Source: Alkalicoccus chagannorensis DSM 18086
Lineage (GTDB): Bacteria; Bacillota; Bacilli; Bacillales; Salisediminibacteriaceae
Reading direction: 5' to 3'
Assembly: GCF_000429725.1 (NCBI RefSeq)
Contig: NZ_AUCK01000034.1
Span: forward strand, 1 to 32,850
Length of the DNA stretch: 32,850 bases
Under the pieces are notes generated by a model, which was given only the letters and a program-made list of their open reading frames with translations, searched no databases and had not been told where the DNA came from. Positions 16,027 through 22,411 of this stretch are shown one piece after another (the first letter of the stretch is position 1; each line of letters opens with the position of its first letter). The translations under genes were made by a program, and so were the position numbers.

Positions 16027-16528
16027 CTTGCCCTCATTTTATTTTATCACTTCGATTGTGAAAAAACACCATGACACCAGATAACATATTTACTATTTTT
16101 TGGTTTGTTCAGAATAGGCCATCCGAGGACCAGCAGCGCAGAGCGCCTTTTGACTGGATCGGCGGACGAACGGTCAGATGCCGTTTTTCGTCTTGGCAGG
16201 CGTGGCTCAACCCGCGGAACGGACCGTCACAAAACGGCCGCCGCGTGGCGTGTTTCGGTCGTCCACCGGCTCCATTTCAAGCCGGCGGCTCCTTTTTTCT
16301 TCAGGGCGTCCCACCTGCGTCCAGTACCCGCCCGTTTCAGGCAGGCGGGCGTCTTCTTTTTTCCGTAAAGCGACCCGCTTTCCGGCGCTGCCATCTTCGG
16401 CAGCGTACCTCCTGCCTGCGAGAACAAAAGTGCGGAGAGCTTTTGTTCGGAACGGCGTGCGGCGTCACTGCAGGTTCTTTGAGGGAAGCATCGGTTCTTA
16501 TGCTTCCCGAGCAGCTGACTTATACGAT
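16027..16528. other. Repeat-filled intergenic region between sigW and the tRNA cluster
   Basis: No gene is supported. The overlapping plus-strand open frames translate repeat DNA that occurs again, inverted, at 24.3-24.6 kb. From left to right the region holds a head-only fragment of the ~140-bp repeat (about 16125-16175, with CGCAGAGCGCCTTTTGA), the ~220-bp repeat, and a nearly full copy of the ~140-bp repeat. Confidence 0.6.
16176..16392 (+). repeat. ~220-bp dispersed repeat with twin terminator-like hairpins, copy 1
   Basis: Matches the reverse complement of 24346-24570 over its whole length. Landmarks are GGCAGGCGTGGCTCAA, CGGTCGTCCACCGGCTCCAT, TTCAAGCCGGCGGCTCC followed by TTTTTTC, AGGGCGTCCCACCTGCG, then CCCGCCCG...GGCGGGCG with a second T run, and AAGCGACCCGCTTTCCGG. 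Both hairpins have the form of rho-independent terminators. Confidence 0.85.
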
Positions 16529-16532
16529 GAAA
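16421..16532 (+). repeat. ~140-bp structured dispersed repeat, copy 2
   Basis: Head hairpin ACAAAAG...CTTTTGT, the GGAACGGCGTGCGG segment, and central hairpin GGGAAGCAT...ATGCTTCCC with an eight-base loop. Then GAGCAGCTGACTTATACGAT, where the tail is shortened. It runs into the terminator of the tRNA cluster. Confidence 0.8.
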
Positions 16533-16567
16533 AAACACTCCAGACGGAAGTCACGCGTCCAGAGTGC
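16529..16567 (-). terminator. Terminator of the tRNA-Glu to tRNA-Ala cluster
   Basis: On the minus strand CACTCTGGACG and CGTCTGGAGTG arms (mostly paired) are followed by TTTTTT, about 12 bp after the tRNA-Ala 3' end. Confidence 0.8.
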
Positions 16568-16578
16568 TTAGGTATGTA

Positions 16579-16654
16579 TGGTGGAGCCTAGCGGGATCGA
16601 ACCGCTGACCTCCTGCGTGCAAAGCAGGCGCTCTCCCAGCTGAGCTAAGGCCCC
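16579..16654 (-). tRNA. tRNA-Ala (anticodon TGC)
   Basis: A 76-nt cloverleaf with encoded CCA. The acceptor starts GGGGCCT, the anticodon stem-loop is CCTGC TTTGCAC GCAGG, and the T arm contains GGTTCGATCCCGC. Last tRNA of the cluster before the terminator. Confidence 0.97.
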
Positions 16655-16673
16655 TTTCGCGGGATATGTAACT

Positions 16674-16749
16674 TGGTGAGCCATGGAGGATTCGAACCTC
16701 CGACCCTCTGATTAAAAGTCAGATGCTCTGCCAGCTGAGCTAATGGCTC
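16674..16749 (-). tRNA. tRNA-Lys (anticodon TTT)
   Basis: A 76-nt cloverleaf with encoded CCA. The acceptor GAGCCAT pairs with ATGGCTC; the anticodon stem-loop is TCTGA CTTTTAA TCAGA; the T loop is TTCGAAT. Confidence 0.97.
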
Positions 16750-16758
16750 CCGTCTGAA

Positions 16759-16958
16759 TTGGCGATAAGCGGCGAATCTCTTCGGCTCCTTCGCTTCGTT
16801 CCTTTTGTCACGTACTCCTGTACGCTCCAACGTCTCTCTGCTCGGTTTCTCGACCTTCTTGCTTCTCCCCAATCAGATGCATGGGGCTACGTGCAGTCGA
16901 CCGGGCGGCGATAAGCGGCGAATCTCTTCGGCTTCTTCGCTTCGTTCCTTTTGTCACG
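16759..16958 (-). repeat. Repeated tRNA-spacer element, copy A
   Basis: The ~200-bp spacer between tRNA-Gln and tRNA-Lys is closely similar to the spacer at 18071-18264. Each copy has two internal ~50-bp direct repeats, here at 16761-16812 and 16907-16958. They start GGCGATAAGCGGCGAATCTC and end CGTTCCTTTTGTCACG. Between them lie the small hairpin CGTACTCCTGTACG and the CCCAATCAGATGCATGG segment. It would be transcribed as part of the tRNA precursor. Confidence 0.85.
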
Positions 16959-16979
16959 CTGATCCATCCGTATATGAAA

Positions 16980-17054
16980 TGGCAGGGCTAGCAGGATTCG
17001 AACCTGCGAGTCACGGAATCAAAATCCGATGCCTTACCGCTTGGCTATAGCCCT
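16980..17054 (-). tRNA. tRNA-Gln (anticodon TTG)
   Basis: A 75-nt cloverleaf with encoded CCA. The acceptor AGGGCTA pairs with TAGCCCT, the anticodon stem-loop is CGGAT TTTGAT TCCG, and the D arm has GCCAAGCGG as usual for Gln. Confidence 0.96.
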
Positions 17055-17061
17055 GCGTGGA

Positions 17062-17137
<76 letters not shown>

Positions 17138-17138
17138 A

Positions 17139-17213
17139 TGGTGACCCGTACGGGATTCGAACCCGTGTTACCGCCGTGAAAGGGCGGTGTCTTAACCACT
17201 TGACCAACGGGCC
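17139..17213 (-). tRNA. tRNA-Glu (anticodon TTC)
   Basis: A 75-nt cloverleaf with encoded CCA, and the first gene of its cluster. The anticodon stem-loop is CCGCC CTTTCAC GGCGG; the T arm contains GGGTTCGAATCCC. Confidence 0.97.
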
Positions 17214-17247
17214 TGAAATTTGTCGGCGTAGCTGCTGACAAGAATGA

Positions 17248-17276
17248 ATATTATCAAACCCGGCCCCTTTTGGCAA
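17248..17276 (-). promoter_or_regulatory. Sigma-A promoter of the tRNA-Glu to tRNA-Ala cluster
   Basis: On the minus strand TTGCCA (17271-17276), 17 bp, then TAATAT (17248-17253), about 30 bases upstream of the tRNA-Glu 5' end. Confidence 0.7.
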
Positions 17277-17395
17277 GACTTTTAAACCACTTTTTTCGGA
17301 AAAGAAAAAGGTCGGAATTTTCACTTCTTCGAAAGCGTTTTCCCCTCTGTGTTATGATGGAAATCACACCAATCTTTGATAGGAGGAATCCCCGT

Positions 17396-17857
17396 ATGTG
17401 GACACCCGAGACGGCATTCGCTGCTCTCCGCGACGTATATGATGAGGAACTGATGATCGAGGAAAAACGAAAAGTCATGCTGGATCTGCAGCGTCAGCTG
17501 GAAGAGCGGCTGGACGACATGGCCCTCCGTCATCTTATGCCTCCGGAATTGGACGAGCAGCTCTCCCGCTACAAGATATCCACCTTCATGTCCGGCGACA
17601 ATATTTTTCAGTCCATGCGCCATGTTTTTTTAATTGCGCGGGGGGAACCTCAAGGATCCCGTCAGGAAACAGAGGCTCACTTGCAGCGAATCTACCGGAC
17701 GCTTTTCCAGCCGGCTGCACGACGCAACCCGGTTATTCCGGACAGCTTCTGGCGCACCCCGCTTGGGACCGCCTGTCTTGTTGCAGACAAAGGAATCGAA
17801 GCCGCCTACCCCATTCTGGACGAAGTACGCGCGGTTCAAACAGAAGAGAAGCTGTAA
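17396..17857 (+). CDS. Hypothetical protein, embedded between tRNA clusters
   Basis: A 153-residue soluble protein that I do not recognise. The first half (to about residue 65) is charged and probably helical (DVYDEELMIEEKRKVMLDLQ). The second half contains RGEPQGSRQETEAHLQRIYR and the segment VIPDSFWRTPLGTACLVADK. No signal peptide, membrane helix or catalytic motif is seen. The ATG at 17396 follows AGGAGG with a nine-base spacer, and TGTTATGAT at 17350-17358 is an extended -10 candidate. It is the only plus-strand gene in a block of minus-strand RNA genes. A DNA-modification or tRNA-linked role cannot be inferred from position alone. Confidence 0.75.
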   Translation: MWTPETAFAALRDVYDEELMIEEKRKVMLDLQRQLEERLDDMALRHLMPPELDEQLSRYKISTFMSGDNIFQSMRHVFLIARGEPQGSRQETEAHLQRIYRTLFQPAARRNPVIPDSFWRTPLGTACLVADKGIEAAYPILDEVRAVQTEEKL

Positions 17858-17888
17858 AAAAAGGCAGGGTCCCAAAAGGGTCCCTGCC
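17857..17888 (-). terminator. Terminator of the 5S-tRNA-Asn-tRNA-Thr unit
   Basis: GGCAGGGACCC, TTTT, GGGTCCCTGCC, then seven T on the minus strand. On the plus strand it can also close the upstream coding gene as a stem without a T run. Confidence 0.9.
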
Positions 17889-17903
17889 TGTAACTGTTTA
17901 AAA

Positions 17904-17979
17904 TGGAGCTTCCTACCGGACTCGAACCGGTGACCTCATCCTTACCATGGATGCGCTCTACCAACTGAGCTAAGGAAGC
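17904..17979 (-). tRNA. tRNA-Thr (anticodon GGT)
   Basis: A 76-nt cloverleaf with encoded CCA. The acceptor GCTTCCT pairs with AGGAAGC; the anticodon stem-loop is CATCC ATGGTAA GGATG. It is the second Thr isoacceptor in the window. Confidence 0.96.
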
Positions 17980-17984
17980 GGAAA

Positions 17985-18059
17985 TGGCTCCACCGGTAGG
18001 ATTCGAACCTACGACCCATCGGTTAACAGCCGATTGCTCTACCACTGAGCTACGGTGGA
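17985..18059 (-). tRNA. tRNA-Asn (anticodon GTT)
   Basis: A 75-nt cloverleaf with encoded CCA. The acceptor TCCACCG pairs with CGGTGGA; the anticodon stem-loop is ATCGG CTGTTAA CCGAT. Confidence 0.97.
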
Positions 18060-18070
18060 ATAATCTCTGA

Positions 18071-18264
18071 TTGGCGATAAGCATCGAATCTCTTCGGCTC
18101 CTTCGCCTCGTTCCTTTTGTCACGTACCTTTGTACGCTCCAACGTCTCTCTGCTCGGTTTCTCGACCTTCTCGCTTCTCCCCAATCAGATGCATGGAGCA
18201 GCGTGCAGTCGACCGGGCGGCGATCAGCATCGAATCTCTTCGGCTCCTTCGCCTCGTTCCTTTT
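18071..18264 (-). repeat. Repeated tRNA-spacer element, copy B
   Basis: Spacer between the 5S rRNA and tRNA-Asn, closely similar to copy A. Its two internal direct repeats (18073-18124 and 18219-18266) both carry AGCATCGAATC and TTCGCCTCG, where both repeats of copy A carry AGCGGCGAATC and TTCGCTTCG. The small hairpin here is CGTACCTTTGTACG. Confidence 0.85.
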
Positions 18265-18285
18265 CCTATCTACATAAAAAAGTTG

Positions 18286-18402
<117 letters not shown>

Positions 18403-18427
18403 TTATGTCATTTTACCGACATTTTGT

Positions 18428-18457
18428 ATCTTACTACATTATCCTTCTGATTGGCAA
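18428..18457 (-). promoter_or_regulatory. Candidate sigma-A promoter of the orphan 5S rRNA
   Basis: On the minus strand TTGCCA (18452-18457), 18 bp, then TAAGAT (18428-18433), about 25 bases in front of the 5S 5' end. The -35 is the same hexamer as in the other tRNA promoter. Confidence 0.55.
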
Positions 18458-18718
18458 GGGATGTTTCAAATTTTTCTTCTTTTCATTTTCCAGCATGATC
18501 TGAGTGCTGACACTGTTTTTGCTGTGGGAACGAGGCGAACCAAGCCACCAGCATTGGTGTAAAGGAAAACCACTGTCTGCCTTTAAGACCTCCAGCCTTC
18601 ATATACATTTAATTTCCTGCTCTCACTAAGTCAGTATGGTATGCTGAAAGCAGATTTCACAGTAGATGAAAAAAACATTATCCGGGCAGGCACAACATTC
18701 GACTGGCCTGATTTGTGC
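18458..18718. other. Intergenic sequence without a recognised feature
   Basis: No gene, rRNA remnant or clear repeat is seen between the 5S promoter and the dispersed repeat copy. Confidence 0.4.
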
Positions 18719-18857
18719 ACAAAAGCGCAAAGCGCCTTTTGGTCGGAACGGCATGCGGAAGCGCTGCAAGCTTTCTGAGGGAAGAAAACGTTCTTTGTTT
18801 CTTCCCGAGCAGCGCATGGAGCCGCCGTCACACTGTATGAAAACTTATACATTCCTA
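18719..18857 (+). repeat. ~140-bp structured dispersed repeat, full copy 3
   Basis: Full copy. The head hairpin is CAAAAGCGC, AAA, GCGCCTTTTG. GGTCGGAACGGCATGCGG follows. The central hairpin pairs GGGAAGAAA with TTTCTTCCC. Then come GAGCAGCGCATGGAG and the tail CCGTCACACTGTATGAAAAC with ATACATTCCTAT. It ends about 25 bp upstream of the following small gene, close to its ribosome binding site. Confidence 0.85.
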
Positions 18858-18882
18858 TCATGCGAAGAAATGGAGGCCCTTC

Positions 18883-19116
18883 ATGCTAAAAATCAAAATC
18901 CACCCGGTTCTGATTGCCGCTCTATGGATCGGGAGTATCACCTGGCTTTACTATGCTTACCAGAGCTTTACTGCAGGAAACACCGGACAGACGCTGTTCT
19001 TCCTCGGCCTGGCTGCCTTCATGGCCTGGCTTGCAGCCACAGGCATGGCAGGAAACAAAGACGAAAAAACATCCTCAGGGAAAGACGAAGACACAGCAGA
19101 CGACCGAACTAGATAG
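18883..19116 (+). CDS. Small two-segment membrane protein, unidentified
   Basis: A 77-residue protein with two likely membrane helices (VLIAALWIGSITWLYYAY and LFFLGLAAFMAWLAATGMA) and a charged tail rich in Asp, Glu and Lys (KDEKTSSGKDEDTADDRTR). No family recognised. The ATG at 18883 follows GGAGG with a six-base spacer. Convergent with kbaA and closed by a terminator. In B. subtilis, as I recall, pdaB (ybaN) and an rRNA operon lie at this position. Confidence 0.7.
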   Translation: MLKIKIHPVLIAALWIGSITWLYYAYQSFTAGNTGQTLFFLGLAAFMAWLAATGMAGNKDEKTSSGKDEDTADDRTR

Positions 19117-19142
19117 CCGCCTCCCCTGAAACGTGCCCCATC

Positions 19143-19203
19143 AAAGCCGCTCCGGCAGTCAGCTCCCCGATTTGGGCGTGAGCAGCTGCAGGAGCGGCTT
19201 TCT
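19143..19203 (+). terminator. Terminator of the 77-residue membrane protein gene
   Basis: AAAGCCGCTCC and GGAGCGGCTTT form an 11-bp stem around a long, partly structured loop. The following T run is short (TTTCTGTCTGTC). Confidence 0.65.
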
Positions 19204-19249
19204 GTCTGTCCTAGCGGAGGAGGCTTCAGCTTCTCGCTGACAGCCAAAT

Positions 19250-19281
19250 CAAAACCGCCCCTCCTGGAAGGAAGGGCGGTG
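19250..19281 (-). terminator. Rho-independent terminator of kbaA
   Basis: On the minus strand ACCGCCC and GGGGCGGT pair around a C/T-rich loop, followed by TTTTG, close behind the kbaA stop codon. Confidence 0.8.
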
Positions 19282-19291
19282 AAGCAATGCG

Positions 19292-19996
19292 TTATTTTTT
19301 CTTCTTTTTCTTTTTCTTCTGCGACTGTTTCTGCTTGGTGTTCGTCGTAATCGTACGGTCTCGTTCCTGTTCCTGCGCGACCGTCGGCTGCCGTCCGTTC
19401 GGCTGCGCATGCAGGCGGTGGAGGATCAGAATCTGGTACGTGTTAGCTACGAGAAGCGGAACGATCGCATTGATGATATATTCCATGTCATTGCCGGTGA
19501 ACGACGGAATCCACTCAATCATCGTCACGACAACCATGAAGAACAAGGTCGGTACAAACGCCTGGCGATTCGTATCCCGGGCTTTGATTTCAGCGACAAT
19601 CCAAGCGTAAGCCAGCAGCATGAGCGGCATGATGGCATAGCCGAGCAGCGATTCGCCTTCTTCAGCAAAGAAGAAATGGCGGAAAAACATCAAATCGAAA
19701 AGAGCAAAAGCGATGATCACGACCTGAACTTTGTTCCAGAGCCGGACGGACTTAAATATGCCGAGCCCGAACCGGTGAATGGTTAAATACGCGAAGAACC
19801 CCATCTGGGCAATAACCGTCCAGAGAGAGGCGATGACCACGATGACAAACAGACCGCCGATCCCCTGCATGAAGCCGAGTTCACGGAAAGCGAAGATGAC
19901 CTCATCATAGCTTTGAATCAAAGCCATCAAGGAGCCGGCAGCGGTACCTATAAGAAGCGTCGACCAGAATAAGAAGACGACTTTTCTACTATTCAC
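19292..19996 (-). CDS. kbaA: KinB-signalling pathway activation protein KbaA
   Basis: A 234-residue integral membrane protein with about six helices. In B. subtilis KbaA is needed for full activity of the sporulation kinase KinB. Identification rests on the overall hydrophobic layout, segments such as GFMQGIGGLFVIVV and FRHFFFAEEGESLLGYAIMP, and the position next to salA, as I recall for Bacillus. The GTG at 19996 is chosen because AGGAGG lies seven bases before it; the longer frame has no such site. The tail after about residue 205 is unlike the rest: polar, then KQKQSQ and a run of eight or nine Lys at the very end. A terminator separates it from salA, and a TGCTACAAT extended -10 lies upstream at 20032-20040. 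Confidence 0.85.
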   Translation of the reverse strand: MNSRKVVFLFWSTLLIGTAAGSLMALIQSYDEVIFAFRELGFMQGIGGLFVIVVIASLWTVIAQMGFFAYLTIHRFGLGIFKSVRLWNKVQVVIIAFALFDLMFFRHFFFAEEGESLLGYAIMPLMLLAYAWIVAEIKARDTNRQAFVPTLFFMVVVTMIEWIPSFTGNDMEYIINAIVPLLVANTYQILILHRLHAQPNGRQPTVAQEQERDRTITTNTKQKQSQKKKKKKKK

Positions 19997-20031
19997 GAGC
20001 GTTCCTCCTAACGCAGTTGTATCCATCGTCC

Positions 20032-20040
20032 ATTGTAGCA
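20032..20040 (-). promoter_or_regulatory. Extended -10 candidate for kbaA
   Basis: TGCTACAAT on the minus strand, about 35 bases upstream of the kbaA start; no clear -35. Confidence 0.35.
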
Positions 20041-20116
20041 GAAGAAGCAGGGGCACCGCCACGGTTTTCACCGGCCTGTCACAGGTACAGGCGTGGGATG
20101 CGAAGGCTTCCCAACA

Positions 20117-20152
20117 GAAAAGTCCCTCCCCGGAATGAGCCCGGGAAGGGAC
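20117..20152 (-). terminator. Rho-independent terminator of salA
   Basis: GTCCCTTCCCGG, GCTCATT, CCGGGGAGGGAC, then TTTTC on the minus strand directly after the salA stop. Confidence 0.9.
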
Positions 20153-20158
20153 GGATGC

Positions 20159-21220
20159 TTAGGCGTCTTCGGTCTTTTTCGTTTTTTCCATGACAGAAGC
20201 CGCAATCTCATCATAAATCTGCCCGATAGGATCCGTTTCATTGTACACGGACGGTGCAAACAGATCGCGGTCGTAGTCCGGCTGACCGAGTGGAATCTGA
20301 GCGAGCACTTCCGACTGCAGCTCTTCTGCAAGCTTCGGACCTCCGCCTTTGCCGAAGACATATTCTTTCTCTCCGGTAGACTGGCTCTGGAAGTAAGCCA
20401 TGTTCTCGATGATACCGAGAATCTCATGCTCTGTTTTCAGCGCCATCGCACCGGCTCGGGCCGCAACGAACGCAGCCGTGGCGTGCGGTGTCGTCACGAT
20501 GATTTCCTTCGACTGCGGCAGCATGGAGTGGATATCGAGCGCCACATCCCCTGTTCCCGGCGGAAGGTCGAGAATGAGGTAGTCGAGATCATCCCACTCC
20601 ACTTCATTGAAGAAGTTGTTGAGCATTTTCCCGAGCATCGGTCCGCGCCAGATGATCGGCGAGTTGTCCTCGACGAAAAAGCCCATCGAAATGACCTGGA
20701 CGCCGAATCGTTCTACAGGATAGATCCGTTCATTTTCGACGCGGGGACGCTCTTCGATGCCCATCATGTCGGGCACGCTGAACCCGTAGATGTCCGCATC
20801 GATGATACCGACTTTCTTCCCTTGGCGTGCCAGGGAGACGGCCAGGTTCACCGAGACGGTCGACTTCCCGACGCCGCCTTTCCCGCTCGTCACCGAGATG
20901 AACGTCGTCTTGTCCGTCCGGTCCAGAAGGGATGTCGACTCTTCTTCCTGCGCCATGTCGAACTTCGCAATGACGTCATCCGGAAGCTGTTCAAAACGCA
21001 GGCCGACCGAATCGGCGCCGGCTTCTTTCAGCGCGGTCACAATCTGCTGCTGCAGCTGCATCTGCTCTCCCGTCCCCGGCTGGGCAATCGCCAGCTTGAG
21101 GCTGAGGAGCTTATCTTTAATTTTCACCTCTTTGATGGAACCAAGTTCCGCCAAAGGTGTATGGAGATGAGGGTCTTCGATCTCCCCCAGTATTTCATGA
21201 ACTTTCTCTTCGGTAATCAT
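20159..21220 (-). CDS. salA: Mrp/NBP35-family ATPase SalA
   Basis: A 353-residue P-loop ATPase. In B. subtilis SalA represses scoC and so raises exoprotease expression; other Mrp/ApbC relatives carry Fe-S clusters. An N-terminal MIP18 (DUF59)-like domain covers residues 1-85. The deviant Walker A is GKGGVGKS (113-120), followed by DADIYGFSVPDMMG and the switch segment LILDLPPGTGDVALD. The CPxC motif that cluster-carrying Mrp proteins have after ENM is absent; NMAYFQSQSTGEKEYVFG stands there, arguing for the SalA-type role. The ATG at 21220 follows AAAGGA. Here gerD, which I recall between salA and kbaA in Bacillus, is missing. Confidence 0.93.
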   Translation of the reverse strand: MITEEKVHEILGEIEDPHLHTPLAELGSIKEVKIKDKLLSLKLAIAQPGTGEQMQLQQQIVTALKEAGADSVGLRFEQLPDDVIAKFDMAQEEESTSLLDRTDKTTFISVTSGKGGVGKSTVSVNLAVSLARQGKKVGIIDADIYGFSVPDMMGIEERPRVENERIYPVERFGVQVISMGFFVEDNSPIIWRGPMLGKMLNNFFNEVEWDDLDYLILDLPPGTGDVALDIHSMLPQSKEIIVTTPHATAAFVAARAGAMALKTEHEILGIIENMAYFQSQSTGEKEYVFGKGGGPKLAEELQSEVLAQIPLGQPDYDRDLFAPSVYNETDPIGQIYDEIAASVMEKTKKTEDA

Positions 21221-21266
21221 ATGAGCACCGTCCTTTATCTGCGTGAATTCGATTACACCATGTATC

Positions 21267-21275
21267 ATTATAACA
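21267..21275 (-). promoter_or_regulatory. Extended -10 promoter candidate for salA
   Basis: TGTTATAAT on the minus strand, about 47 bases upstream of the start codon; the -35 region (TCAAGG) is poor. Confidence 0.5.
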
Positions 21276-21544
21276 CAGGCGCCCCGGTCCCTTGAAAGCT
21301 TCCCCTCTTATTTCCAACAGGGAATTTTCATGGCGGCACAAAAGACCATCTCAGGCATGCTCAAACTCGTTTCACATGGCAAAAAGGAAAAACAATCACG
21401 CACCCTTTCCAGGAGGGAAGGGAGGCGACGCCAGAGAACAGCCCCCCTTAGCAGACGTCCGCCTAAAACGGAAGCAAGGGTTTTCTCTCTTCACACCCAG
21501 CCGGCTTGGCCGTCTCCTTGTATCAGCACTTTCTTAAACTATGA
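21276..21544. other. Intergenic region between salA and signal peptidase I
   Basis: A plus-strand frame from the ATG at 21330 is very basic (RREGRRRQRTAPLSRRPP), has only a poor ribosome binding site and looks spurious. A weak tail-like fragment of the ~140-bp repeat (GGCCGTCTCCTTGTATCAG) is at 21508-21527. Nothing else is seen. Confidence 0.4.
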
Positions 21545-21577
21545 CAAAAAAACGCCTCCAGCTTCATCGGAGACGTT
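21545..21577 (-). terminator. Rho-independent terminator of the signal peptidase gene
   Basis: On the minus strand AACGTCTCC and GGAGGCGTT pair around GATGAAGCT, then seven T. Confidence 0.9.
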
Positions 21578-21583
21578 CTTCTT

Positions 21584-22096
21584 CTAGTTTGTCAGCTGCA
21601 AGTTCGACATCGGGAAAAAGACGACCGTCGAGCGGCCGAGGACATCATCCTCTTCGATCAGTCCGAGCCCGTTGCGACTGTCCAGACTGTTCCCGCGGTT
21701 GTCTCCCATGACGTAATATTCATCGTCGTCCATCGTGACTTCTTCAATAGATTCGACGTAATCCTCAAGCTCATTCACGTAAGGCTCGTCAATTTCTTCT
21801 CCGTCAACAAGAAGCATTCCCTCTTCCATGGAAATCGTTTCTCCCGGCATCGCAATCAGCCGCTTCACGTAATGACGGTTGTTCTCTTCGATAATGACAA
21901 TATCGCCACGGTCAAACTCCCCGAGCCAGGTCGGGATTTTATTCACAAGAATTCGGTCGCGGTCTTCCAGAGATGGCTCCATCGACGCCCCTTCCACCAC
22001 GTACGGTGCCATGATGAACGACCGTACAATCAGCGCCACTGCCACCGCCGCCACAATCGGCACAAGCCAGGACCCTTTTTTCTTTTCTTCCGCCAC
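21584..22096 (-). CDS. lepB: Type I signal peptidase
   Basis: Cuts signal peptides from exported proteins at the outer face of the membrane. The 170-residue length is that of Gram-positive SipS/SipT enzymes. One N-terminal membrane anchor (WLVPIVAAVAVALIVRSFI) is followed by the catalytic Ser38 in VEGASMEPSL and the general base Lys78 in HYVKRLIAMPGE. The conserved MGDNRGNSLDSRNGLG box lies near the end. The start is the GTG at 22096, eight bases after GGAGG. A single-gene unit with its own extended -10 and terminator. Confidence 0.96.
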   Translation of the reverse strand: MAEEKKKGSWLVPIVAAVAVALIVRSFIMAPYVVEGASMEPSLEDRDRILVNKIPTWLGEFDRGDIVIIEENNRHYVKRLIAMPGETISMEEGMLLVDGEEIDEPYVNELEDYVESIEEVTMDDDEYYVMGDNRGNSLDSRNGLGLIEEDDVLGRSTVVFFPMSNLQLTN

Positions 22097-22131
22097 AGTG
22101 GCATCCTCCTTATCAAACCTCAGTCTCCAAC

Positions 22132-22140
22132 TATTTTAGC
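22132..22140 (-). promoter_or_regulatory. Extended -10 promoter candidate for lepB
   Basis: TGCTAAAAT on the minus strand, about 36 bases upstream of the GTG start; the -35 region is weak. Confidence 0.45.
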
Positions 22141-22216
22141 ATAATACTCCCCTCGGAACACCCCCGGCCCTTCCATGATCTATGTAATTTTATGGCGGTG
22201 TCCCGTTTGACGGAAT

Positions 22217-22246
22217 AGAAAATCCCGGCAGTCGTTGCTGCCGGGA
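22217..22246 (-). terminator. Rho-independent terminator of the 22-residue peptide gene
   Basis: CCCGGCAG, CAACGA, CTGCCGGG, then ATTTTCT on the minus strand, 18 bp after the peptide stop codon. Confidence 0.85.
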
Positions 22247-22264
22247 CAGTTCCTTGTATGAGTT

Positions 22265-22333
22265 TTAGAGCATAGAAAAGATAAAGCTGATAACGACAAG
22301 AAGTCCAATAACCATGAGAATCGTTCGGAGCAT
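22265..22333 (-). CDS. 22-residue hydrophobic membrane peptide
   Basis: A very short gene encoding a peptide that begins MLRTILMVIGLLVVISF and ends IFSML. Apart from one Arg near the start, it is a single membrane helix. Support comes from the AAAGGGGA site seven bases before the ATG, the stop codon and a strong terminator close behind; the unit is neatly framed between lepB and the lipoprotein gene. Small single-helix peptides of this kind often act on membrane complexes or kinases, or as type I toxins. I see no antitoxin RNA, and no function can be assigned. Confidence 0.65.
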   Translation of the reverse strand: MLRTILMVIGLLVVISFIFSML

Positions 22334-22411
22334 ACAAGCATCCCCTTTCAAAAGAATCTGCTTGTCTTTTCCTTTTTCCGGGAAGTATTAAACCTAAATC
22401 CAGGACTTTCG

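Noticed and set aside
16176-16300. tRNA-like look of the first part of the ~220-bp repeat (GTGGCTCAA, then a late CTCCA)
   Set aside because: The ends do not form an acceptor stem, the anticodon stem is not consistent between the two copies, and the T arm lacks the normal loop.
18403-18718. Possible 23S rRNA 3' end upstream of the 5S gene
   Set aside because: None of the conserved 23S end sequences is present on the minus strand.
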